Shown here: one piece after another, positions 6,082-12,304 of the stretch
How the letters are laid out: every line of letters starts with the position of its first letter
Position numbering within the stretch: position 1 is the first letter of the stretch
Origin: JBFELU01 sp041551965
GTDB lineage: Bacteria > Actinomycetota > Acidimicrobiia > Spongiisociales > UBA11373
Length of the DNA: 12,509 nt
Assembly: GCA_041551965.1 (NCBI GenBank)
Contig: JBFELU010000073.1
Span: 1-12,509 of the forward strand
Direction of reading: 5' to 3'
Notes under the pieces: model-generated
Told to the model about the DNA's origin: nothing
Seen by the model: the letters and a program-made list of their open reading frames with translations, nothing else
The model's database searches: none
Position numbers and translations under genes: made by a program

Positions 6082-7343
6082 GGTTCCTCGACGACCTCCC
6101 GGGTGATGTCGGCCCCCAGCGATCGAAGCTTGGGCACGAAGTCCTGGTAGCCGCGGTCGATGTGATGCGCCTCGGTCACCGTCGTGTAGCCCTCGGCCGC
6201 CAGCCCTGCCACCACCATCGCCGCACCGGCACGAATGTCGCAGGCATCGACCGGGCATCCGCTGAGCCGGGGCACGCCACGAACGATCACGTGTTGCCCT
6301 TCGAGGGTCACGTCGGCCCCCATTCGGTTCAGTTCCCCCACATAGCGAAAGCGGGCGTCGTAGATGTTCTCCGTGATGACCGACGTCCCGGAGGCGACGG
6401 CGAGAAGGGCCACCATCTGCGGGTGCATGTCGGTGTGGAAGCCGGGATAGGGCAAGGTGGCGAAGTCGACCGGCGACGGCCGGTCGGGGCCCGAGACGGT
6501 GACCCAGTCCTTGCCGCTCTCGTATTCGCAGCCCGCCTCCTCGAGCTTGCGCAACTCCATGCGGAGGTGCTCTGGAACGCAATCGGTCACCGTGACGGTG
6601 CCCCCGGTGGCGGCCGCCGTGATGAGGTAGGTACCCGCTTCGAGCCGGTCCGGGACCACCCGGTGCGATGCGGGCCGAAGCTCGGGGATCCCCTCCACCT
6701 CGATGGTCGAGGATCCCGCTCCATCGATCACGGCTCCCATCGACCGGAGCATGGCGGCGAGGTCCTGGATCTCCGGCTCCCGCGCCGCATTGCCGATGAC
6801 GGTGGTCCCGCGTGCCATGACGCCGGCCAGCAACAGGTTCTCCGTGGCCCCGACGCTCGGGAACTCCAGGTAGACCTCGGCTCCTTGCAGCCCATCTCGC
6901 GCCGAGGCGTGCAGCATGCCGTGGCGCAGTTCGAAGGTGGCACCCATCCTCCGGAGGCCCTCGAGGTGCATGTCGATCGGCCGGGAACCGAAATCGTCGC
7001 CCCCCGGTAGCGCCACCCGGGCCTCGCCGCAGCGGGCCAGCAGTGACCCGAGCACGAGGATCGAAGCCCGCATTCTCCTCACCAGGTCGATGGGAGTCTC
7101 GGGCACCAGCTCTTCGGGCACATCGATCTCGATCAGGTCGTCGTCGCGGCGACATCGAGCCCCGACGTGATGCAGCACCCGGCACATCAGCCGGACGTCG
7201 ACGATATCGGGCACGTTGTGGAGCCGGTGCACCCCCGGGGCCAGCAGCACGGCCACGAGGTGCTTGAGGACCGCATTCTTGGCTCCCTCGACCGGCACGC
7301 TGCCCATCAGGCGCGTGCCACCGGTCACCACGAACTGCTCCAT
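6078..7343 (-). CDS. murA: UDP-N-acetylglucosamine 1-carboxyvinyltransferase MurA, Asp-type
   Basis: A 421-residue cytoplasmic enzyme that transfers enolpyruvate from PEP to UDP-GlcNAc, the first committed step of peptidoglycan synthesis. Substrate-binding Lys22-Asn23 (GAKNA) match the E. coli numbering. EFPSVGATEN at 160-169, the Asp305 region (HTDMHPQ, 303-309), ENIYDARFR at 325-333 and HIDRGY at 394-399 are all present. The loop LPGGDDFGSRP (112-122) has Asp116 where E. coli has Cys115. This is the natural substitution seen in Mycobacterium MurA, and it prevents alkylation by fosfomycin. Beside Asp305, the usual FPTD-M-Q reads FHTDMH. The start ATG lies exactly 6 bases after TAGAAT, so the mRNA is probably leaderless. 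It leads a minus-strand unit with the nucleotidyltransferase-like gene (4-base overlap) and perhaps nfu, and is divergent from rpiB. Confidence 0.96.
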   Translation of the reverse strand: MEQFVVTGGTRLMGSVPVEGAKNAVLKHLVAVLLAPGVHRLHNVPDIVDVRLMCRVLHHVGARCRRDDDLIEIDVPEELVPETPIDLVRRMRASILVLGSLLARCGEARVALPGGDDFGSRPIDMHLEGLRRMGATFELRHGMLHASARDGLQGAEVYLEFPSVGATENLLLAGVMARGTTVIGNAAREPEIQDLAAMLRSMGAVIDGAGSSTIEVEGIPELRPASHRVVPDRLEAGTYLITAAATGGTVTVTDCVPEHLRMELRKLEEAGCEYESGKDWVTVSGPDRPSPVDFATLPYPGFHTDMHPQMVALLAVASGTSVITENIYDARFRYVGELNRMGADVTLEGQHVIVRGVPRLSGCPVDACDIRAGAAMVVAGLAAEGYTTVTEAHHIDRGYQDFVPKLRSLGADITREVVEEP

Positions 7344-7349
7344 TCGCGC

Positions 7350-7355
7350 ATTCTA
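7350..7355 (-). promoter_or_regulatory. -10 box (TAGAAT) for murA
   Basis: TAGAAT on the minus strand, the best match to the TATAAT consensus among these boxes, ends 6 bases before the murA ATG at 7343. This predicts a leaderless transcript. Confidence 0.65.
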
Positions 7356-7406
7356 CGGCCCGTGGGTCCTCCGCCACTCTCTGCACCACCCCGGGTGGCG
7401 GTCCAC

Positions 7407-7412
7407 TACCCT
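7407..7412 (+). promoter_or_regulatory. -10 box (TACCCT) for rpiB
   Basis: TACCCT ends 7 bases before the rpiB GTG at 7420. It is the plus-strand half of the 76-base murA-rpiB divergent promoter region. No -35 match is obvious. Confidence 0.5.
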
Positions 7413-7419
7413 GCTGCCC

Positions 7420-7875
7420 GTGAGAGTCGCCGTGGGAGCCGATCACGCCGGCTTCGAGCTGAAGGAACATCTCGCTGCGCGGCTCGCCGCAGCCGGACAT
7501 GCGGTGATCGACGTCGGCACCCACTCCACCGAACCGGTCGACTACCCCGACTCCGCCGCCGCCGTGGCACAAGCCGTGGTCTCCGGCAAGGCAGAACGGG
7601 GGATCATCGTCTGCGGCTCCGGAGCCGGCGCTTCGATCGCCGCCAACAAGATCAAGGGTGTCCGCTGTGCCCTGGCACACGACACCTACAGCGCTCACCA
7701 ATCGGTGGAACACGACGATGCCAACGTGATCGCCGTCGGCGGCCGGGTGATCGGACCCCGCCTCGCCGAGGAGGTCATCGACGCCTTCCTGGCCGCCCGG
7801 TTCACGGGTGAAGAACGTCACCGTCGGCGTCTCGAAAAGATCCGGGCCCTCGAGGACGCCTTCGGCTCGGATTGA
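7420..7875 (+). CDS. rpiB: Ribose-5-phosphate isomerase B
   Basis: A 151-residue RpiB/LacAB-family isomerase, normal length, interconverting ribose 5-phosphate and ribulose 5-phosphate in the non-oxidative pentose-phosphate pathway. GADHAG at 6-11 supplies Asp8 and His9. CGSGAG at 65-70 carries Cys65, the residue that acts as base in E. coli RpiB (Cys66), whereas M. tuberculosis RpiB lacks it. IAANK at 73-77, HDTYSAH at 87-93, His98 in EHDDANV, and GGRVIG at 107-112 complete the active site. The GTG start follows TACCCT by 7 bases, and there is no Shine-Dalgarno. It is divergent from murA and 46 bases upstream of the PPK1-Nudix gene on the same strand, possibly cotranscribed. Some members act on other sugar phosphates (allose 6-P, galactose 6-P), but context gives no reason to prefer that. 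Confidence 0.95.
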   Translation: MRVAVGADHAGFELKEHLAARLAAAGHAVIDVGTHSTEPVDYPDSAAAVAQAVVSGKAERGIIVCGSGAGASIAANKIKGVRCALAHDTYSAHQSVEHDDANVIAVGGRVIGPRLAEEVIDAFLAARFTGEERHRRRLEKIRALEDAFGSD

Positions 7876-7921
7876 GGCCCCGGCAGAATCCCCTGAGACC
7901 GACTCGGGACCTGCCGATAAC

Positions 7922-10432
7922 ATGACCGGGATCCCAACCATGGAATCGCGCTTCTTCAACCGAGAGCTGTCGCTTCTGGACTTCCAGGAGCGGGTCCTCG
8001 CGCTCGCCGAGAACCCCAACACGCCGCTGCTGGAACGGGTGAAGTTCGTCGCCATCGTGTCCTCGAACCTCGATGAGTTCTTCCAGGTGCGGGTGGCCGG
8101 CCTCCGGGAACACGAGGCCGCGGGGTTGCGGCGGACGTCGCCGGACGGCATGACGGCGACCGAGCAGCTCCGGGCGATCGCGGAGCGGTGCCACGGCCTC
8201 GTCGACCGCAAGGAACGGCTGTTCATCAAGGAAATCCTTCCGGCCCTCGCCGAGCACGACATCCGTCTTGCCGACTGGTCGGAACTCGACGGTGCCGACC
8301 GTGCCGAGTTGGTCGAGATGTTCGAGTCCGAGATCTACCCGATGTTGACCCCGCTGGCGGTCGATCCCTCTCACCCGTTCCCCTTCATCTCGAACCTCTC
8401 GCTCAACCTGGCGGTGTTGGTCCGCAACCCCAAGACCGGTGCCAATCAGTTCGCCCGGGTCAAGGTCCCGCCGCTGCTGCCGCGCTTCATCGTCCTCAGC
8501 GACGGCACCCGGTTCGTCCCGGTCGAACAGGTGATCGCGGCCCACATCGACCGGCTCTTCCCCGGTATGGAGATCGAGACCCACCACCCCTTCCGGGTGA
8601 CCCGCAGCGCCGATCAAGCGATCGAGGAGGAAGAGGCGGGGGATCTCCTGGAAGCGATGGAGTCGCTGCTGGTGACCCGCCACCGCTTCAGCCGGGTCAT
8701 CCGGCTCGAGGTCGACGGCACGATGCCGCCGGAGGTCCTCGAGTTCCTCCTGGAAGAGATGGACCTCGCCCCCTCGGCCGTGTACGTGTCGGAGGGGCCG
8801 CTCGCCCTCAACGGTCTGTGGGGCATCTACGACCTCGAGCGAGCCGAACTGAAACACGATGTCTTCTCGCCGGTCACCCAGAAAGCGCTCTCTTCCAAGA
8901 ACGACCAGATCGACTTCTTCGAGCTCTTGCGGCGGCACGACGTGCTCATCCACAGCCCCTACGACTCCTTCGTCACCTCGGTGCAGGCCTTCCTGGCGCA
9001 GGCCGCTCACGACCCCGACGTCGTCGCCATCAAGCAAACCCTCTATCGGACCTCCGATCCCGAGGATCCGGCGCTCGGCGGCGAGCGATCGATCGTGCGC
9101 TCGCTGATGGCCGCGGCACGCACCGGCAAACAGGTCGTCGTGCTCATCGAACTGAAAGCACGATTCGACGAAGAGGCCAACATCAACTGGGCCAGGATGC
9201 TGGAAGAGGCAGGCGTCCATGTCGTCTACGGCGTCGCCGGTCTGAAGACCCACAGCAAGATCGCGCTCGTGGTGCGCCGCGAGTCGGGCGGCCTGCGCCG
9301 CTACAGCCATGTCGGCACGGGCAACTACAACCCGAAGACGGCGGTCCTCTACGAGGACCTGGGCATCCTCACCGCCGACGAGGACATCGGTGCCGACCTC
9401 AGCGAGCTCTTCAACGTCCTCACCGGTTTCAGCCGACAGAAGAAGTACCGCCGTCTGCTCGTGGCACCCACGAGCCTCCGCCGCAAGATCGTGCGGCGGA
9501 TCCGCAAGCAGGCGAACCGGGGAGCAGACGGCCGGATCGTCATCAAGTGCAATCACCTCGTCGATCCCCAGATCATCGACGAGCTCTACGAGGCGTCACG
9601 GGCCGGTGTCGCGATCGACCTCGTCGTGCGGGGCATCTGCTGTCTCCGCCCGGGGGTTCCCGGCATGAGCGAGAACATCCGGGTGCGGTCCCTCGTTGGA
9701 AAGTACCTGGAGCATTCCCGGATCTTCCGATTCGGCGAGGGAGAGGCCGTGGAGTACCTCATCGGATCGGCCGACCTCATGCAGCGCAATCTCAACGGCC
9801 GGGTAGAAGCGGTGACCTCCGTGACCGACCCGAAGCTCCAGGAGCGGCTGGAGGAGGTACTCCGGGTGAGCCTCGCCGACGACCTCCTTGCCTGGGACCT
9901 CCAATCGGATGGGTCCTGGGTCAAGGCCGTCACCCTTCACGGGCTCAACACCCAGCTTCGTCTCGAAGAGCTGGCCGTCGAGCGATCCAAGGGAGCCGAT
10001 CCGGATGCGGTCTCGGCCGTGGAGGCCGTCGACGTGGTCCTCGCCGCCGGCGGCCTCCTGCACCGCCCCGGTGACGACGGTGAAGTCGAACTGCTCATCG
10101 TCCACCGCCCCGAGTACGACGATTGGTCGTTCCCCAAAGGCAAGCTGGTACCGGGCGAGACCGAAGCCGAAGCCGCCCTCCGGGAGGTCTTCGAGGAGAC
10201 GGGATACGACGCCGCGCTCGGCGACGAGATCGGCTCGGTCGACTACACCGATCTCGACGGAGCCCACAAAGTGGTCCGCTATTGGGCGATGACTCGCCGT
10301 GGGGGAACCTTCACCGAGAACGAGGAAGTCGACGAAGCGCGGTGGCTTCCCATCTCCGAGGTCGTTGCCGTACTCAGCTACGACCGGGACCGGGCCTTGG
10401 CTCGTTCCCTCGCCGCAGCGCTCCGGGGCTAG
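7922..10432 (+). CDS. ppk1: Polyphosphate kinase PPK1 fused to a C-terminal Nudix hydrolase
   Basis: An 836-residue fusion. Residues about 8-690 are a complete PPK1, which reversibly polymerises ATP gamma-phosphate into polyphosphate. RFFNRELS is at 10-17, SSNLDEF at 47-53, and the Lys/His-rich catalytic half includes GLKTHSK with His444, equivalent to the phosphohistidine His435 of E. coli, and KYLEHSR with His598, equivalent to His592. A linker at about 690-700 leads to a Nudix domain (about 700-836). It has WSFPKGKL, a perfect Nudix box from Gly740 to Tyr762 (G-x5-E-x7-REVFEETGY) and RWLPISE near the end, resembling the N-terminal half of mycobacterial MutT1 but without a histidine phosphatase domain. 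The PPK1 family is usually about 700 residues. The start could be ATG 7922 or 7940 (830 residues); neither has a good Shine-Dalgarno. The stop overlaps the convergent hydrolase gene by 4 bases. The fused partner suggests coupling of polyphosphate synthesis to cleanup of oxidised or dinucleoside polyphosphates (inference). Confidence 0.94.
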   Translation: MTGIPTMESRFFNRELSLLDFQERVLALAENPNTPLLERVKFVAIVSSNLDEFFQVRVAGLREHEAAGLRRTSPDGMTATEQLRAIAERCHGLVDRKERLFIKEILPALAEHDIRLADWSELDGADRAELVEMFESEIYPMLTPLAVDPSHPFPFISNLSLNLAVLVRNPKTGANQFARVKVPPLLPRFIVLSDGTRFVPVEQVIAAHIDRLFPGMEIETHHPFRVTRSADQAIEEEEAGDLLEAMESLLVTRHRFSRVIRLEVDGTMPPEVLEFLLEEMDLAPSAVYVSEGPLALNGLWGIYDLERAELKHDVFSPVTQKALSSKNDQIDFFELLRRHDVLIHSPYDSFVTSVQAFLAQAAHDPDVVAIKQTLYRTSDPEDPALGGERSIVRSLMAAARTGKQVVVLIELKARFDEEANINWARMLEEAGVHVVYGVAGLKTHSKIALVVRRESGGLRRYSHVGTGNYNPKTAVLYEDLGILTADEDIGADLSELFNVLTGFSRQKKYRRLLVAPTSLRRKIVRRIRKQANRGADGRIVIKCNHLVDPQIIDELYEASRAGVAIDLVVRGICCLRPGVPGMSENIRVRSLVGKYLEHSRIFRFGEGEAVEYLIGSADLMQRNLNGRVEAVTSVTDPKLQERLEEVLRVSLADDLLAWDLQSDGSWVKAVTLHGLNTQLRLEELAVERSKGADPDAVSAVEAVDVVLAAGGLLHRPGDDGEVELLIVHRPEYDDWSFPKGKLVPGETEAEAALREVFEETGYDAALGDEIGSVDYTDLDGAHKVVRYWAMTRRGGTFTENEEVDEARWLPISEVVAVLSYDRDRALARSLAAALRG

Positions 10433-10444
10433 AGGCCCCCGAGC
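10420..10444. terminator. Candidate bidirectional hairpin over overlapping stops
   Basis: GGGGC at 10425-10429 pairs with GCCCC at 10435-10439 around a 5-base loop that includes part of the shared stop palindrome CTAG (10429-10432). After one C-C mismatch, four further pairs (10420-10423 with 10441-10444) extend it. The structure is nearly symmetrical, so it could act on both convergent transcripts. No T-tract follows on either strand, so termination is only a possibility. Confidence 0.3.
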
Positions 10445-11085
10445 CACGCCACCGTCTCGGCGCCGATCTGATCGAACACGTCCGCCTGGCTGCGGCCGGA
10501 TCTCTTTGGCACGGCGAAAGAGTGGTCACCGTCGTCGACGACGACGAGGGTGGCCCGCCGGAGCCGCTCCAGGACCGGGCGCAAGAGGTCCAGCGGTGCC
10601 AACCGATCCCTCGATCCGGTGACGAACAGCATCGGTGACGCGATCTCGAGCAGGTGGTCCACATTGCGCGGGATCCCCGACGACGGGCTCACGAGCGGAT
10701 ACCCGAAGAACACCAGAGCGCGGCAGGGGTACCCGCGAGCGGCGAGGTGCGAACCGATCCTGCCCCCCATCGACTTGCCGGCCAACACGATCGGATCCCC
10801 GACCGAGGCGACGAGACGGTCGGCGGCAGCAGCATGGCATTGGAGCAACTTGGATGCCCGGTCGGGCGCCTTCCGGCCGGCCTCGACGTAGGGGTAGTCG
10901 AAGGTGAGGACGGTGTGAGCCCCGGCGGCGAGCCGACGTCGGAGCCCCACCATGAACGGATGCAGCTGACCGGCCCCGGCGCCGTGGGCCAGCAGGATCG
11001 GGGAACCCGATGCCGGCGAGGCGACCACCAGGCGCCCCGCCACCTTTTCACCGGGACGCCACTCGATCCGAATACTCCGGGTCAC
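10429..11085 (-). CDS. Alpha/beta-hydrolase, KANL3/TEX30-like (dienelactone hydrolase superfamily)
   Basis: A 218-residue soluble alpha/beta-hydrolase with an intact triad: Ser105 in AGKSMGG (the G-x-S-x-G elbow, 103-108), Asp160 in TGSRDRLAP, and His188 in DDGDHSF. AHGAGAGQLHPFM at 33-45 is the oxyanion loop characteristic of the KANL3/TEX30-type family found widely in bacteria. FDYPY (62-66) and FFGYPL (126-131) are also typical. The substrate is not predictable. Start choice: a TTG at 11091 directly abuts the -10 box, whereas the GTG at 11085 lies 6 bases after TAGCCT, matching the leaderless spacing of meaB, gckA and murA, so GTG is preferred. It is convergent with PPK1-Nudix, the two stop codons sharing CTAG at 10429-10432, and divergent from pgl with overlapping promoters. 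Confidence 0.88.
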   Translation of the reverse strand: MTRSIRIEWRPGEKVAGRLVVASPASGSPILLAHGAGAGQLHPFMVGLRRRLAAGAHTVLTFDYPYVEAGRKAPDRASKLLQCHAAAADRLVASVGDPIVLAGKSMGGRIGSHLAARGYPCRALVFFGYPLVSPSSGIPRNVDHLLEIASPMLFVTGSRDRLAPLDLLRPVLERLRRATLVVVDDGDHSFAVPKRSGRSQADVFDQIGAETVAWLGGL

Positions 11086-11091
11086 CCGCAA

Positions 11092-11097
11092 AGGCTA
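11092..11097 (-). promoter_or_regulatory. -10 box (TAGCCT) for the KANL3-like hydrolase
   Basis: TAGCCT on the minus strand lies 6 bases before the GTG at 11085. Its TA step (11096-11097) is shared with the opposite-strand pgl box. Confidence 0.55.
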
Positions 11098-11101
11098 GGC
11101 T
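11096..11101 (+). promoter_or_regulatory. -10 box (TAGGCT) for pgl
   Basis: TAGGCT ends 8 bases before the pgl GTG at 11110 and overlaps the minus-strand TAGCCT by two bases, giving the 10-base block AGGCTAGGCT. Confidence 0.55.
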
Positions 11102-11109
11102 CCCCGGCC

Positions 11110-11802
11110 GTGCGAACCCGTGTGTTCGATGATGCCGATCGCCTCGCCGAGGCCGCCGCGGCCGATATCGAATCCTGGCTTCGGCTCCAGGGCCCGGAGG
11201 TCACGATCGGCCTGGCCGGCGGCAGTACGCCACAGGCGACCTACGCGCGCCTGGCAGAGGTGCATCTTCCCTGGAAGCAGGTTCACGGCTGGATGACCGA
11301 TGAGCGCCACGTCCCGGCCGATCATCCTGATTCCAACGCCGGCATGGTGCGACGGAGTCTCTTCGATCGCGTCCCGGCGACGCTGCACGAGGTTCCCTGG
11401 TTCGAGGACCCAGTGGCGGCCGCCGCCGCCTACGAGGAGGAGCTCGATGTCCTGCTCGAGCGCACCCCGGCGGGCTTGCGGCCGGGCCTGGTGATCCTCG
11501 GCGTCGGCACCGACGGACACACCGCATCGCTGTTCCCCGGGGACGAGGCCCTCGAAGTCGGGGGTCGGGAGTTCGTAGCCAGCTTCGTCGAGTCCCGGGA
11601 CGCCTGGCGAATGACCGCCACCATCGATCTCCTCACCAGGGCGAGGAGGACCGTGTTCCTCGTGTCGGGCGCCCACAAGGCCGAGGTCGTGGCCGAGATC
11701 CTGGAAGGCGAAACCGACTGCCCCGCCGCCGTGGTTTCGGAGCGCTCCCGGGATGCGGTGTGGCTCCTCGATCGCGATGCCGCCGGGCGCCTCTCGGGCT
11801 GA
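11110..11802 (+). CDS. pgl: 6-phosphogluconolactonase
   Basis: A 230-residue member of the NagB/DevB-type phosphogluconolactonase family, normal length, hydrolysing 6-phosphogluconolactone to 6-phosphogluconate in the oxidative pentose-phosphate pathway. Diagnostic motifs are LAGGSTP at 35-41, the motif TDERHVP at 63-69 followed by DSN (74-76), and GVGTDGHTASLFPG at 131-144, which separates lactonases from glucosamine-6-phosphate deaminases. The C-terminal GAHKAEVV at 187-194 is also typical. The GTG start at 11110 follows TAGGCT by 8 bases and has no Shine-Dalgarno; ATG-initiated upstream extensions would cross the divergent hydrolase gene. Glucose-6-phosphate dehydrogenase, a common neighbour, is not in the window, but rpiB lies 3.7 kb away on the same strand. 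The stop codon lies in one arm of an 8-base inverted repeat shared with the convergent lipoprotein gene. Confidence 0.95.
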   Translation: MRTRVFDDADRLAEAAAADIESWLRLQGPEVTIGLAGGSTPQATYARLAEVHLPWKQVHGWMTDERHVPADHPDSNAGMVRRSLFDRVPATLHEVPWFEDPVAAAAAYEEELDVLLERTPAGLRPGLVILGVGTDGHTASLFPGDEALEVGGREFVASFVESRDAWRMTATIDLLTRARRTVFLVSGAHKAEVVAEILEGETDCPAAVVSERSRDAVWLLDRDAAGRLSG

Positions 11803-11825
11803 GCAGCCTCCAGCCGCGCTCAGCC
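11797..11825. terminator. Candidate bidirectional terminator hairpin between pgl and lipoprotein gene
   Basis: GGCTGAGC (11797-11804) and GCTCAGCC (11818-11825) form a perfect 8-base inverted repeat with a 13-base spacer. Each arm contains the stop codon of one of the two convergent genes, and both proteins end Ser-Gly. There is no T-tract, so it may be a factor-assisted or T-less terminator. Confidence 0.4.
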
Positions 11826-12230
11826 GGAGGGCGCCAGCAGCGAGATGAGGAGTTCCGCCAGCGGGGTCTCCGCTTGCAGCTCACCGAGCGACGCCCGGAC
11901 CGCCGCCTGGATCCCCCCGGCGGAGCAGCCGGCCGCAGCCGCCTCGGCCTCGAGCGCCGATCCTCGCTCCCGAAGGTCGACGAGGTCGTCATCCCAAGCA
12001 TCGGCGTCGGACAATTCGGCGAGGTCGGTCTCATCCAGTGCATCGATGATGTCCGCCACCAGTTCGACCGCTTCCTCGGCGATCTCCCCACACACGCCGG
12101 GGTCGGGGGCGACGGTCGATTCGGCGGTCCCCGTCGGGAGGGAATCGAGGGAATCGGTGGTCGGGGACGCCCCTCGATCACAAGACGCCGTGACGACGGC
12201 CAACACCAGGAGAAGAAGGGTTCTGCGCAC
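11820..12230 (-). CDS. Small secreted lipoprotein of unknown function
   Basis: A 136-residue protein. The N-terminus MRRTLLLLVLAVVTASC is a short basic signal peptide ending in a lipobox-like TASC, so Cys17 is a probable lipidation site and the protein is probably anchored on the outer face of the membrane. A Ser/Thr/Pro-rich linker (20-43) is followed by a strongly acidic helical domain with CGEIAEEAVELVADIIDAL at 47-65 and DLRERGSALEAEAAAAGC at 85-102. Cys47 and Cys102 could form a disulfide. The motif D-L-x3-G-x-A-L-E-x2-A-x3-G-C recurs with identical spacing in the partial gene immediately upstream, so the two are paralogues. I recognise no named family. The GTG start at 12230 follows TAGGCT by 9 bases. 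It is convergent with pgl, 17 bases between stops. Confidence 0.75.
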   Translation of the reverse strand: MRRTLLLLVLAVVTASCDRGASPTTDSLDSLPTGTAESTVAPDPGVCGEIAEEAVELVADIIDALDETDLAELSDADAWDDDLVDLRERGSALEAEAAAAGCSAGGIQAAVRASLGELQAETPLAELLISLLAPSG

Positions 12231-12239
12231 CGCAGCCGG

Positions 12240-12245
12240 AGCCTA
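12240..12245 (-). promoter_or_regulatory. -10 box (TAGGCT) for the lipoprotein gene
   Basis: TAGGCT on the minus strand ends 9 bases before the GTG at 12230, just after the hairpin at 12253-12283. This suggests the lipoprotein gene has its own promoter rather than relying only on the upstream paralogue. Confidence 0.45.
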
Positions 12246-12252
12246 CTCACGC

Positions 12253-12283
12253 AGATGAGCCGGGCCATCGGCCCGGCTCATCT
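12253..12283. terminator. 14-bp perfect hairpin between paralogous genes
   Basis: AGATGAGCCGGGCC (12253-12266) pairs perfectly with GGCCCGGCTCATCT (12270-12283) across an ATC loop. It lies 21 bases beyond the stop of the right-edge gene and just before the lipoprotein promoter. This is the strongest stem in the window. On the minus strand no T-tract follows, as is common for terminators of G+C-rich actinobacteria. A role as attenuator or mRNA stabiliser is an alternative. Confidence 0.6.
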
Positions 12284-12304
12284 TGGGTTCAGAGAACGAA
12301 GGTC

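Noticed and set aside
7344..7419. Riboswitch or long structured leader between murA and rpiB
   Set aside because: Both start codons lie 6-7 bases after a -10 box, leaving no room for a transcribed leader.
7916..7940. TAACAT at 7918-7923 as a -10 box for ppk1
   Set aside because: It overlaps one possible ATG and lies 16 bases before the other, outside the 6-11 base spacing of the other promoters; rpiB read-through is as likely.
5590..8262. Long minus-strand frame of about 890 codons
   Set aside because: Only its last 163 residues (from GTG 6081) look like a protein; the rest runs in the wrong frame through murA and antisense to rpiB and ppk1.
7802..9556. Minus-strand frame of 584 codons opposite ppk1
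   Set aside because: ppk1 on the plus strand has clear motifs throughout, and the opposite frame is an Asp/Glu/Arg/Val-rich shadow with no recognisable domain.
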